A stretch of 32,797 bases of DNA from Actinomycetota bacterium. Its GTDB lineage: Bacteria; Actinomycetota; Thermoleophilia; Gaiellales; Gaiellaceae. The stretch is from the NCBI GenBank assembly GCA_013812235.1, contig JACCTU010000130.1, forward strand, positions 1-32,797. The letters run 5' to 3'. The translations under genes and the position numbers were made by a program. Of this stretch, positions 1-9,555 are shown piece by piece. Each line of letters starts with the position of its first letter. Positions within the stretch are counted from its first letter, which is position 1. The notes under the pieces are model-generated. The model had not been told where the DNA came from. It searched no databases and saw only the letters and a program-made list of their open reading frames with translations.

Positions 1-45
1 TCGGGTTCCGGCTCGGGTTCCGGCTCAGGTTCCGGTCCGGGCCCC
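1..45. repeat. Short tandem repeat (gctcgggttccg-like units) encoding (Pro-Glu)n on the minus strand
   Basis: tcgggttccggctcgggttccggctcaggttccgg; minus-strand translation EPEPEPEPE. Confidence 0.7.
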
Positions 46-460
46 GGCAGCGGCTCCTCCAGCTCGAGCTCGGCGGCGGGCGTAAGCGGCTCGGGCGCGG
101 GCGCTGGCTCGAGCTCCGGCCCGGGGATCGGCTCCGGCACTCGTTCGAGCACGGGCTGGGCGGCGGGATCGGGCTCGCGCGGCACGACGCGCACGTGCCT
201 CGGCTCGAGCTCCGTGGGGGCCGGTGGCGCCGCCGGCGTCTCTTCGGCGCGCCCGCGTGTGCGACGGCGCACTGCGCCTTGGCCCGGCCACGCACCCGTG
301 CGCGAGACGGCCACGTCGAACACGATCACCAGCAGGTACGCGAGCACCATCACGAGCACGATCGCAGTCCACTCCAAGCCGGCGAACCCGGCCACGAGGC
401 GGCGGCGGCGAGGAAGATCGCCTCGACGACGAATCGCGGCCCGAACACCCGCCGGCTCAC
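1..460 (-). CDS. Membrane-anchored Pro/Glu-rich protein, C-terminus cut by window edge; apparent frameshift near 396-416
   Basis: Minus-strand reading from GTG at 460 gives MSRRVFGPRFVVEAIFLAAAA; a -1 shift in the GCC run continues LVAGFAGLEWTAIVLVMVLAYLLVIVFDVAVSRTG...EPEPEPEPE. A GTG at 554 would give an unshifted alternative start. Confidence 0.5.
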
Positions 461-616
461 GGCGCGCTAGGGCTTCGGCGGCAGCGCCGACGAAGCGGCG
501 GAGCGGCCGGGATTTTGCGATGTGGACATCTCGCTCTCTCGCTCCTTCGCTCACGGTGACCGTTGACGACTGTCCCCAAAGTATGACCTCTGTATCAGCC
601 TGACCGACGAAAGGGC

Positions 617-2359
617 TTAAATCGGGTCCGCCGTCACCTTGATTCCAAGTTCGGCGAGGACTTCCTGCGGGATCGGGGTCGGCGCGCCTGTCAGGGGGTC
701 CGACCCGCTCGCCGTCTTCGGGTAGGCGATCACCTCGCGGATGGTGGACTCGCCCGCCATCAGGGCGACGAACCGTTCGATCCCGAGCGCGAAGCCTCCG
801 TGCGGAGGTGCGCCCATCCGGAGGGCGTCGAGGAACCAGCCGAACTTCGCCTGCGCCTCCTCGTCGGACATGCCCATCGCCCGGAAGACCCGCTCCTGCA
901 CCTCCTGACGGTGGATCCTGATCGACCCCGAGCCGAGCTCCCAGCCGTTCCAGATCAGGTCGTAGTGCTGGCTGAGCGCCGAGCCGGGACCGGACTCGAT
1001 CAGGTCCTCGTGCTCGGGCATGGGCGCCGTAAAAGGATGGTGGACGAACGTCCACCGCCCCGTCTCCTCGTCGTGGAGGAAGAGCGGGAAGTCCAGGATC
1101 CAGAGGAACGCTTCCTGCGAGTCGTCGATCAGGCCGAGCTCGGCGCCGAGGTGCGAGCGCAGCGCGGCCAGCACGCGCTCGACGATGGGCTCGGTGTCGG
1201 CCGCGAAGAGGACGGTCGAGCCGGGCGGCGCGCGAAAGGCTTCCAGCTCTCGCTCGGAGAGGAACTTCGCGATCGGCGAACGTACGTCGCCGGACTCGTC
1301 GACGACGACGTAGGCGAGCCCCTTCGCGCCCCACTCCTTCGCGAACTCCTCGAGGCGTCCGAGCTCCGCGCGCGAGAAGGCGCGCGGAGCAACGAGGTAG
1401 CGGACCACGGGCGCGCCTGAGAAGACGCCGAACTCCGATCCGCGCGTCACATCGGTCGTGTCCTGGATCTCGAGGGCGAAGCGAACGTCAGGCTTGTCGG
1501 TCCCGTACCGGAGCATCGCCTCGGCGTACGCGAGCCGGGGAAACGGTCGTATGGGCGGCGTCTTGCCCGACGCTTCGAACGCCGCGACGACGACACGCTC
1601 GAGCACCCCGAGCACGTCCTCGCGAACCGGAAACGCGAGCTCGAGGTCGAGCTGTCGGAACTCGAACTGGCGGTCGGCGCGGAGATCCTCGTCACGCCAG
1701 CAGGTCGCGATCTGGTAGTAGCGGTCGAGCCCGCCGACCATGAACAGCTGCTTGAAGAGCTGCGGGGACTGCGCCAGCGCGAAGAACTTGCCCGGCTGGA
1801 GCCGAACCGGGACGAGGAAGTCACGCGCGCCTTCCGGCGTGCCGAGGGTCATGCTCGGAGTCCAGACGTCGATGAAGCCCTGCTCCTCCATCGTGTCCCG
1901 GATCGCCCCGATCACGTTCGCCGAGAGCCGGAGGTTCCGCTGCATGCGCTCGCGCCGAAGGTCGAGGTAGCGGTAGCGCAGCCGCACGATCTCGTCGACG
2001 TTCTCCTCGTCGAGCTGGAACGGCAGGGGGTCCGAGCGCGAGACGATCTCGAGCTCGTCGACCTGCACCTCGATCGCGCCGGTCGGGAGGTTCGGATTGA
2101 CCGCCTCGGGCGCCCGGCGGACGACTTCGCCGCGCGCGCGCAGGACGAACTCGCCGCGGACGTCGTGCGCGACGACGGCTGCCTCGGGCGCACGGTCGGG
2201 GTTCACGACGAGCTGCACGAGTCCAGTGTGGTCGCGCAGGTCGATGAAGACAAGACCGCCGTGATCTCGCCGGCGAGCGGTCCAGCCGGCGAGCGTCAGC
2301 CGTTGGCCGACCTGGTCCGCGGTGACCTCGCCGCAGTACGTGTCGCGCCACTCGTTCAC
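617..2359 (-). CDS. aspS: Aspartyl-tRNA synthetase (Asp/Asn type not determined)
   Basis: VNEWRDTYCGEVTADQVGQRLTLAGWTARRRDHGGLVFIDLRDHTGLVQLVV...; class II motifs RYRYLDLRRERMQ, ALGIERFVALM; GTG start at 2359 overlaps the hisS stop by 4 nt. Confidence 0.95.
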   Translation of the reverse strand: MNEWRDTYCGEVTADQVGQRLTLAGWTARRRDHGGLVFIDLRDHTGLVQLVVNPDRAPEAAVVAHDVRGEFVLRARGEVVRRAPEAVNPNLPTGAIEVQVDELEIVSRSDPLPFQLDEENVDEIVRLRYRYLDLRRERMQRNLRLSANVIGAIRDTMEEQGFIDVWTPSMTLGTPEGARDFLVPVRLQPGKFFALAQSPQLFKQLFMVGGLDRYYQIATCWRDEDLRADRQFEFRQLDLELAFPVREDVLGVLERVVVAAFEASGKTPPIRPFPRLAYAEAMLRYGTDKPDVRFALEIQDTTDVTRGSEFGVFSGAPVVRYLVAPRAFSRAELGRLEEFAKEWGAKGLAYVVVDESGDVRSPIAKFLSERELEAFRAPPGSTVLFAADTEPIVERVLAALRSHLGAELGLIDDSQEAFLWILDFPLFLHDEETGRWTFVHHPFTAPMPEHEDLIESGPGSALSQHYDLIWNGWELGSGSIRIHRQEVQERVFRAMGMSDEEAQAKFGWFLDALRMGAPPHGGFALGIERFVALMAGESTIREVIAYPKTASGSDPLTGAPTPIPQEVLAELGIKVTADPI

Positions 2360-3585
2360 CGGAGCACCGTAGCCGCGACCTTGTCGACGGGCACGTCCTG
2401 CTCGACGTCGCCGCGCTTGATCGTCGCGCCGTCCGCGCGCACGTGAACGAACGCCCGCGCGCCGGACCGCGCGAGTTGCGTGCGCTGACCCTTGAGCGAG
2501 CGCCCGGCGTAGTCGGCGTCGCACGAGACCCCGGCCGCGCGCAGCTTGGGAAGCTCGGCAAGCGCAGTGGCACGGTCCGCGTCGGGCTCGATCAGGAAAA
2601 AAAGGTCGAGCTCGCGAGGCTCCGCGGTGATCCCCTCGTGTTCGAGTGCCTGCACCAGGCGCTCGACACCCGCGCCGAAGCCGATCCCCGGTGTCGGCGG
2701 ACCGCCGAGCTCCTCGATCAGGCCGTCGTACCGACCACCCGCGCAGATCGTCGACTGCGCCCCCTCCTCGGGACCGACGAACTCGAAGGTCGTGCGCGTG
2801 TAGTAGTCGAGGCCGCGCACGAGGGTCGGTTCGAGGGTGTACGGAACGTCGAGCGCGTCGAGGTACCGGCGCACCTCCGCGAAGTGCTCGCGGCATGCGT
2901 CGCACAGCGACTCGCCGATCTTCGGCGCGTCGGCGAGCGCCGCGCGGACGCTGGGGCTCTTGACGTCGAAAACGCGGAGCGGGCTCGTCGCGCGCTTCTG
3001 ACGCGCCTCGTCGTCGAGCACCGAGTCGTTCGCGGCGAGCCACTCGACGAGCTTCTCGACGTACGCCGGGCGGCAGTTCGCGTCGCCGATCGAGTTGAGC
3101 TGCAGCTCCCACTGCGTCACGCCGAGCCGGCGAAGCACCTCGACGTACAGCTGGATCACCTCGGCGTCGATCGCGGGGTCGTCGGAGCCGATCGCCTCGA
3201 CGGACTGCTGCCAGTGCTCGCGGTAGCGGCCCTTCTGCGGCGTGGCGTAGCGGTACATCGTCGCCTGCGTGTAGAGCTTCACGGGCTGCGGGTCGCGCTG
3301 CATCCCGTGCTCGAGGTAGGCGCGGCAGATCGGGGCCGTACCCTCGGGTCGCAGCGCGAGCAGACGTTCGCCCTGGTCCTCGAAGACGTACATCTCCTTC
3401 TGCACGACGTCGGAGCCTTGGCCGGACGTGCGGAGGAAGAGCTCGGCGTCCTCGAACACCGGCGTGACGATTCGGGCGTAGCCGTACGTCTCGGCGACCT
3501 CGGCGAGCGTGCCCGTGGCGAGCTGCCAGAGCGGCTGCTCCGACGGGAGGACGTCGTGGGTCCCGCGCGGCGCCTGGAACTTCAC
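2356..3585 (-). CDS. hisS: Histidyl-tRNA synthetase
   Basis: APRGTHDVLPSEQPLWQ..., LRPEGTAPICRAYLEHGM, GLDYYTRTTFEF, GGRYDGLIEELGG. Confidence 0.96.
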   Translation of the reverse strand: MKFQAPRGTHDVLPSEQPLWQLATGTLAEVAETYGYARIVTPVFEDAELFLRTSGQGSDVVQKEMYVFEDQGERLLALRPEGTAPICRAYLEHGMQRDPQPVKLYTQATMYRYATPQKGRYREHWQQSVEAIGSDDPAIDAEVIQLYVEVLRRLGVTQWELQLNSIGDANCRPAYVEKLVEWLAANDSVLDDEARQKRATSPLRVFDVKSPSVRAALADAPKIGESLCDACREHFAEVRRYLDALDVPYTLEPTLVRGLDYYTRTTFEFVGPEEGAQSTICAGGRYDGLIEELGGPPTPGIGFGAGVERLVQALEHEGITAEPRELDLFFLIEPDADRATALAELPKLRAAGVSCDADYAGRSLKGQRTQLARSGARAFVHVRADGATIKRGDVEQDVPVDKVAATVLR

Positions 3586-4220
3586 TGCGAGGCGGAGCGG
3601 AGCCCTGCGAGGAAGGGGTTGCGCGCGAGCTCAGCTCCGAGCGTCGTCGCGGGGCCGTGGCCGGAGTACACGACCGTCTCGGGCGGATACCGCTCGGTGA
3701 GCAGGCGGATCGAGTCGAGCAGGGTCTCCCAGTCGCCGCCGGGGAGGTCGACGCGGCCGACGCCGCCCGCGAACAGGACGTCGCCGGAGAAGAGGCTCGC
3801 GCCCGCGTAATAGGAAAGGTGTCCGGGAGCGTGGCCCGGAACGTCGAGGACGTCGAACCCGATGTCGGCGAGCTCGAGGCTCTCTCCGCCAGAGACACGA
3901 CGCGCTCCCTCGTAGCCGCGAACGTCCAGCCCCGGCGGCGAAAACGGGCTCTCGAGCCCGCCGACCGCGTCCGGCGAGACGTACACGGGCGCGCCCGTGG
4001 CCTCCGCCAGGTCGGCGACGCCGCCGATGTGGTCGAAGTGCGTGTGTGTGAGCACGATCGCGCCGCAGGTGAGCCCTGTGCGCGCGAGCTCCGCTTGCAG
4101 CCTCTCCAGGTCCCCGCCGGGATCGACGACGACGGCTTCGTGAGCAGCCTGGTCGGCCCGAACGACGTAGCAATTCGTGCCGATCGGGCCGAGCTGGTAC
4201 GTGTCAACCGCGAGCGCCAC
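3582..4220 (-). CDS. MBL-fold metallo-hydrolase (glyoxalase II-like)
   Basis: Metal-binding motif THTHFDHIGG; VPGHAPGHLSYY; FSGDVLFAGGVGRVDLPGGD; GTGA overlap with hisS. Confidence 0.9.
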   Translation of the reverse strand: MALAVDTYQLGPIGTNCYVVRADQAAHEAVVVDPGGDLERLQAELARTGLTCGAIVLTHTHFDHIGGVADLAEATGAPVYVSPDAVGGLESPFSPPGLDVRGYEGARRVSGGESLELADIGFDVLDVPGHAPGHLSYYAGASLFSGDVLFAGGVGRVDLPGGDWETLLDSIRLLTERYPPETVVYSGHGPATTLGAELARNPFLAGLRSASQ

Positions 4221-4261
4221 CGGGGCGTTGAGTCTACTCGGGACGGTTAGGATCCCTCGCC

Positions 4262-4609
4262 GTGCAGAACTGGAACCTGATGGAGATCGACACGCCCGAG
4301 GGAAGCCGCTCGCCCGTCGTCCTGCACTCCGAGGACGGAGAGGCGCGAGCGGTCCTGATCGGCCTGAAGCCCGGGCAGCGGCTCGGCGACCACCAGGTCA
4401 AGGAGGCGGCGTTGCTCGTCGTGGTCGACGGCGCTGTCGACGTGGAGGCGGGCGCGGAGCGGGTGTCGGCCGGCCCAGGCACGGTGTTCAGGTTCGACCC
4501 GGACGAGCGGCACTCGATCTCGAGCGCGCCGGGGGCGAAGTTGCTGCTCGTGCTCGCACCGTGGCCGGGCGCCGGCCACTACCGGGGCGGGCAGGCCACA
4601 GCGCGCTAG
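4262..4609 (+). CDS. Small cupin-fold protein
   Basis: 115 aa with LGDHQVKEAALLVVVDGAVDVEAGAERVSAGPGTVFRFDPDERHSISS, cupin-like. Confidence 0.75.
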   Translation: MQNWNLMEIDTPEGSRSPVVLHSEDGEARAVLIGLKPGQRLGDHQVKEAALLVVVDGAVDVEAGAERVSAGPGTVFRFDPDERHSISSAPGAKLLLVLAPWPGAGHYRGGQATAR

Positions 4610-5010
4610 CGCTTCGACTGAGGAACTGCGCCGGTGCGCTTCACGTAGCGCTTGTACATGAACGAGTCCATGAAGTAGCTGAACGGCAGGAAGATCGCCA
4701 TCAGCCAGAGCGTCGTCAGGGCCTGCTGGATCACCGTGGCGTCGGCGCTCGTGAGCATCACCGTGATGAACATCAGCGGCGCGAAGATCAAGCCTCGCTT
4801 CGCGACTCGCCCCCAGGACGGCGGCTGGACGCGGACGCCCTGGGCGGTCCGCGGGTTCGGCTTCGCGCGGCCGTTGCGCGAGGCGGTGCGCTCGGCCTTC
4901 ACGTCGTCCTCGGCGACCTCGACCTCGTTGCCGTCCTCGTCGACGTAGACGTACTCGTACTCGTGCCGCTTGCTCTTGGCCTGGCGGCGCCGCTGCTTGC
5001 GGGTCGGCAT
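4606..5010 (-). CDS. Small membrane protein with basic/acidic N-terminus
   Basis: MPTRKQRRRQAKSKRHEYEYVYVDEDGNEVEV... followed by hydrophobic segments GLIFAPLMFITVMLTSADATVIQQALTTLWLMAIFLPFSYFM. Confidence 0.75.
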   Translation of the reverse strand: MPTRKQRRRQAKSKRHEYEYVYVDEDGNEVEVAEDDVKAERTASRNGRAKPNPRTAQGVRVQPPSWGRVAKRGLIFAPLMFITVMLTSADATVIQQALTTLWLMAIFLPFSYFMDSFMYKRYVKRTGAVPQSKR

Positions 5011-5020
5011 TCGCTCTAGC

Positions 5021-6271
5021 CTAGCTCGCCGTGCGCCGGCTGCGGCTCCACACGAGGTCGCCGCCGCGGACGACCGCGCCGACCACGTCTCCGCCGAGGT
5101 GATACGCGAGGTAGCGCCAGTCCGGCGCATCGAGCAGGACCACGTCCGCGGCGAAGCCGGGCGCGAGCCGTCCGACGTGGCCGGCCCGCCCGAGGACGTG
5201 CGCCGCGTTCACCGTGCACGCCCCGAGCGCCTCGGCGGGCGAAAGTCGAAGCTGGGTGCAAGCGAGCGAGCAGACGAGCGGGAGGCTCTCGCAGAACGCG
5301 CTCCCCGGGTTGAAATCGGTCGCGAGAGCGACCGCCGCCCCGGAGTCGACGAGCGCGCGAGCGGGCGGCATCGGCCGGCCGAGAAAGAGCGCGCTGACGG
5401 GGAGCAGGACGCCAACAACGTCCGAGCGCGCCAGCGCACGCGCGCCGTCGGCCCCGGTCGCCTCGAGATGGTCGACGGAGCACGCCCCCAGCTCGATCGC
5501 GAGCGGGACCGCGCCCGACTCGCTGAACTGGTCGCCGTGCAGCCGGAGCGAGAGCCCGGCGGCTCGACACGCTTCGAGGTAACGGCGCGCCGGTGCCGCG
5601 TCGAATGCTCCGCGCTCGAGGAAGACGTCCGCCGCCTCCGCGAGCCCGGCAGCATCGGGCAGTACTTCGGAGAGCGCGAAGTCGAGATAGGTGTCCGCGT
5701 CGTCGAACTCGGGCGGGACGGCGTGCGCGCCGAGCCAAGTCGGAACGCCGCCCGCCGCGGCGACAGCTCTAAGTGAAGCAAGTTCGGTGTCGCGGTCGAG
5801 GCCGTACCCCGACTTCCCTTCGAACGTGGTGGTGCCCGCTCGGAGCATCCACGCCGCGTGGCGTCGGACCGCTCGCTCGAGCTCGTCCTCCGACGCCGCG
5901 CGCGTCGCGCGCACGGTCGACAGGATGCCGCCGCCTGCCGCGTGCAGCTCCTCGTAGCTCGCGCCCGCCGCGCGCAGCGAGAACTCCTCCACGCGGTCGC
6001 CCGCGAAGGACGGATGGGTGTGGCAGTCGACGAGGCCGGGGATCGCGCAGTGTCCGCTTCCGTCGAGCTCCACGACGTCGCCGTCGAGGGCCGGCAGGTC
6101 CCGCATGCGACCGACCGAGTCGATCACGCCGCCCGTGCAGAGCACGTACGCGTCGTCGAGCCAATCGACGTCCGCGAGCGCCCGACCGCGAAGCGGCGCG
6201 TCGCGACCGGCAGGCGTGACGAGCTGCTCGAGGTCGCGGATCAGCAGGCGCGTCGCGCCGGTCCCGCTCAC
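5021..6271 (-). CDS. hutI: Imidazolonepropionase
   Basis: [62 protein letters not shown]; in hut cluster. Confidence 0.95.
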   Translation of the reverse strand: MSGTGATRLLIRDLEQLVTPAGRDAPLRGRALADVDWLDDAYVLCTGGVIDSVGRMRDLPALDGDVVELDGSGHCAIPGLVDCHTHPSFAGDRVEEFSLRAAGASYEELHAAGGGILSTVRATRAASEDELERAVRRHAAWMLRAGTTTFEGKSGYGLDRDTELASLRAVAAAGGVPTWLGAHAVPPEFDDADTYLDFALSEVLPDAAGLAEAADVFLERGAFDAAPARRYLEACRAAGLSLRLHGDQFSESGAVPLAIELGACSVDHLEATGADGARALARSDVVGVLLPVSALFLGRPMPPARALVDSGAAVALATDFNPGSAFCESLPLVCSLACTQLRLSPAEALGACTVNAAHVLGRAGHVGRLAPGFAADVVLLDAPDWRYLAYHLGGDVVGAVVRGGDLVWSRSRRTAS

Positions 6272-7980
6272 GCAGCTCCGGCGCCGCCCATCGGCGGCTC
6301 GAAGCCGTGCTCAGCCGCCGCCGCGCGCGCTTCGGGGTAGCCGGCGTCGAGATGCCGCATCACGCCCGTGCCGGGGTCGGCGGTCAACACGCGTTCGAGC
6401 CGCTCGGCGGCGTCGTCGGTCCCGTCTGCGACGACGACCATGCCTGCGTGGATCGAGTTGCCGATCCCCACTCCGCCGCCGTGGTGCACGCTCACCCACG
6501 TCGCTCCCGCCGCGACGTTCAGCAGCGCGTTCAGGATCGGCCAGTCCGCGATCGCGTCACTTCCGTCTCGCATCGCCTCGGTCTCCCGGTACGGAGAGGC
6601 GACCGAGCCGGAGTCGAGGTGATCACGCCCGATCGCGACGGGCGCCAGCACGCGCCCGCTTCGCACGAGCTCGTTGATCGCGAGTCCGGCCTGGGCGCGG
6701 TCGCCGAGGCCGAGCCAGCAGATTCGCGCGGGTAGCCCCTGGAACGCAACCCGATCGGGTGCAAGCTCGAGCCACCGCTGCAGGAGCACGTCGTCGGGAA
6801 AGAGCTCGCGCAGGGTCTCGTCGATCGCCGCGATGTCAGCCGGGTCGCCCGAGAGCGCCGCCCAGCGGAACGGTCCCACGCCGCGGCAGAAGAGCGGCCG
6901 GATATAGGCCGGGACGAAGCCCGGGTATGAGAAGGCGTCCGCTACGCCGGCTTCATGAGCCTCCCCGCGAAGATTGTTGCCATAGTCGAAAACGTAGCTG
7001 CCGCGCTCGGCGAATTCGAGCAACGCGCGCACGTGTTGCACAATCGACACACGTGCTCGTCTGAGGTACTCGTCCGGATCGGACGCACGCAGTGCAGCCG
7101 CCTCGTGCACGTCGAGCCCGACCGGCACGTACCCGGTCAACGGATCGTGCGCGGCAGTCTGGTCGGTGACGAGGTCGAAGTGCTCCCCGCGGCGCACGAG
7201 CTCGGACACGACCTCAGCGGCGTTCCCGAGCAGCCCGACAGAGAGCGCTCGGCCCTCCCCGGCAGCCGCGCGCACGCGCGCCAACGCGTCGTCGAGCGAG
7301 TCGGCAGCCTCGTCGAGGTAGCGCGTTCGCAGGCGCCGCTCGATCCGCTCGGGGTCGACCTCGACGCACAGGATCGCCGCACCGGCCATCGTCGCAGCGA
7401 GCGGCTGCGCCCCACCCATCCCCCCGAGCCCTGCCGTGAGGATCGTGCGCCCGGCGAGGTCGGCCGACCCGTAGTGCGTCTCGCCCGCGGCCGCGAAGGT
7501 CTGGTACGTCCCCTGCAGGATCCCCTGCGTGCCGATGTAGATCCACGAGCCCGCCGTCATCTGGCCGAACATCGTCAGGCCAAGCGCCTCGAGCCGGCGA
7601 AACTCCTCCCAGTTTGCCCAGCGCGGCACGAGCAACGAGTTGGCGATCAGCACGCGCGGTGCACCCGGGTGCGTGCGGAAGACGCCGACCGGCTTGCCGC
7701 TCTGCACGAGCAGGGTCTCGTCGTCGCCGAGGCGGAGCAGCGTCGCGACGATCGCCTTCAGCGCCTCGTGCGACCGCGCCGCCTTGCCCGAGCCGCCGTA
7801 GACGACGAGCTCCTCCGGACGCTCGGCGACCTCCGCGTCGAGGTTGTTGAGCAGCATCCGAAGGGGCGCCTCGGTCGACCACGAGCGAGCGTTCAGCTCA
7901 GCCCCGCGCGGTGCGCGGATCGACCGGAGGTCGCCGCAAAGCGCCTCGACTGACTCGTCGACGGGCCTGGCGACCGCCAC
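6268..7980 (-). CDS. hutU: Urocanate hydratase
   Basis: [76 protein letters not shown]. Confidence 0.97.
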   Translation of the reverse strand: MAVARPVDESVEALCGDLRSIRAPRGAELNARSWSTEAPLRMLLNNLDAEVAERPEELVVYGGSGKAARSHEALKAIVATLLRLGDDETLLVQSGKPVGVFRTHPGAPRVLIANSLLVPRWANWEEFRRLEALGLTMFGQMTAGSWIYIGTQGILQGTYQTFAAAGETHYGSADLAGRTILTAGLGGMGGAQPLAATMAGAAILCVEVDPERIERRLRTRYLDEAADSLDDALARVRAAAGEGRALSVGLLGNAAEVVSELVRRGEHFDLVTDQTAAHDPLTGYVPVGLDVHEAAALRASDPDEYLRRARVSIVQHVRALLEFAERGSYVFDYGNNLRGEAHEAGVADAFSYPGFVPAYIRPLFCRGVGPFRWAALSGDPADIAAIDETLRELFPDDVLLQRWLELAPDRVAFQGLPARICWLGLGDRAQAGLAINELVRSGRVLAPVAIGRDHLDSGSVASPYRETEAMRDGSDAIADWPILNALLNVAAGATWVSVHHGGGVGIGNSIHAGMVVVADGTDDAAERLERVLTADPGTGVMRHLDAGYPEARAAAAEHGFEPPMGGAGAA

Positions 7981-9518
7981 TACGAGAGCTCCCCCACCTC
8001 GGACTCGACGGCCGCGATCAGCGAGCCGTTTCGGATCGCCGTCGCGACGGCCTCGATGTCGCCGCCGAGCGACCGGTCGTCGCCGAGCCGGGGCGACAGG
8101 GTTCGCACGAACGCGCGCGTCGCGCGGACGCCGACGCCCGGCTCCAGCGGCGCGAGGAACTCAACGCCCTGCGCGCCGGCGAGCAACTCGATCGCAAGAG
8201 CGCGCTCCCCGTTTGCGAGCACCTGCCACCCCTTGAGCGCCGCGGCGTTCCCCATCGAGACGTGATCCTCCTGACCCGCGCTCGTCGGGATCGAGTCGAC
8301 ACTCGCCGGGTGCGACAGCACCTTGTTCTCGCTCACGAGCGCGGCCGCGACGTATTGCGGGATCATGAACCCTGAGTTGAGCCCACCGTCGACGGTAAGA
8401 AACGGGGGCAGCCCGTCGGACAGGCTCGGGTTGACGAGCCGCTCGATCCGCCGCTCGGAGATGCTCGCGAGCTCGGCGACGCCGAGCGCGAGGATGTCGA
8501 GCGCAAACGCGACGGGCTGGCCGTGGAAGTTCCCGTTCGAGACGAGCTCCTCTCGCTCGACGAGCACGAGTGGATTGTCGGTCGCCGCATTCACCTCGAC
8601 ACCGACCGTGTACGCAACGTGGTCGAACAGGTCGCGACACGCGCCGTGCACCTGCGGCGCGCAGCGGAGCGAGTACGCGTCCTGAACCTTGTCGCACCAG
8701 CGGTGGGACTCGTTGATCGCCGAGTCGTCGATCAGCCGCAGCACGTTCGCCGCCGACGCAGCCTGCCCGCGCAGCGGCCGAAGCGCCTGGATCTCGGGCA
8801 TGAAGCTCGCGCGCGAGCCCTGCAGCGCCTCGAGCGACATCGCGCACGCGAGATCGGCGGCCTTCGCGAGCCGCCGGGCGCGAACGAGCCCGAGCGCACC
8901 AACCGCGGCCATGAACTGGGTGCCGTTGATCAGCGAGAGCCCTTCCTTTGCCTGCAGCCGCACGGGCACGAGGCCGATTCGCTCGAGCGCCACGCCGCCA
9001 GGCAAGAGCTCGCCGTCGAGCCACGCCTGCCCTTCGCCGACGAGCGGCAGCGCGAGGTGCGCGAGGGGCGCCAGGTCGCCGCTCGCGCCGACCGAGCCGC
9101 GGCTCGGCACGTTCGGGAGCAACCCACGGTTGATGCACTCGATCAGCAGCTCGACCGTCTCGATGCGCGCCCCCGAGTAACCCTTCGCGAGCGCGTTCGC
9201 GCGCAGCAGCATCGCCGCGCGCACGACCTCCGGCGCGTAGGGCTCACCGACGCCGCACGCGTGGCTGCGGAGGAGCCGCAGCTGGAGCTCCTCGGTCAGT
9301 TCCTCCGGGATCGACGCGGAGACGAACCGGCCGAAACCGGTGTTGATCCCATACGTGTGCTCGCTCGTGCCGTGCGCGGCGCGCTCGACCAGCTCGCGGG
9401 ACGCACGCATCCGCTCGCGAGCGGAGTCGGCGAGCGAGACCGGCGACCCCTCGACGGCGACGTCCCAGACGTGGTCGACCGTGAGGTCTTCGCCGCTCAG
9501 CGCGCGACTCTGGATCAC
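7980..9518 (-). CDS. hutH: Histidine ammonia-lyase
   Basis: MIO motif [29 protein letters not shown] start at 9518 chosen over the longer ORF start. Confidence 0.95.
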   Translation of the reverse strand: MIQSRALSGEDLTVDHVWDVAVEGSPVSLADSARERMRASRELVERAAHGTSEHTYGINTGFGRFVSASIPEELTEELQLRLLRSHACGVGEPYAPEVVRAAMLLRANALAKGYSGARIETVELLIECINRGLLPNVPSRGSVGASGDLAPLAHLALPLVGEGQAWLDGELLPGGVALERIGLVPVRLQAKEGLSLINGTQFMAAVGALGLVRARRLAKAADLACAMSLEALQGSRASFMPEIQALRPLRGQAASAANVLRLIDDSAINESHRWCDKVQDAYSLRCAPQVHGACRDLFDHVAYTVGVEVNAATDNPLVLVEREELVSNGNFHGQPVAFALDILALGVAELASISERRIERLVNPSLSDGLPPFLTVDGGLNSGFMIPQYVAAALVSENKVLSHPASVDSIPTSAGQEDHVSMGNAAALKGWQVLANGERALAIELLAGAQGVEFLAPLEPGVGVRATRAFVRTLSPRLGDDRSLGGDIEAVATAIRNGSLIAAVESEVGELS

Positions 9519-9555
9519 GGCGCGAGTGTAGTCCCCGGCCCAGAAGGGCAAGGTT

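Noticed and set aside
617-4207. 1196-aa minus-strand ORF spanning aspS, hisS and the MBL gene
   Set aside because: Only the aspS part (617-2359) is a recognisable protein; the rest is a stop-poor high-GC frame overlapping hisS and the MBL gene, which are clear in their own frames.
4605-4610. Convergent stop codons overlapping in gctagc
   Set aside because: A simple consequence of tightly packed convergent genes sharing CTAG; no further structure.
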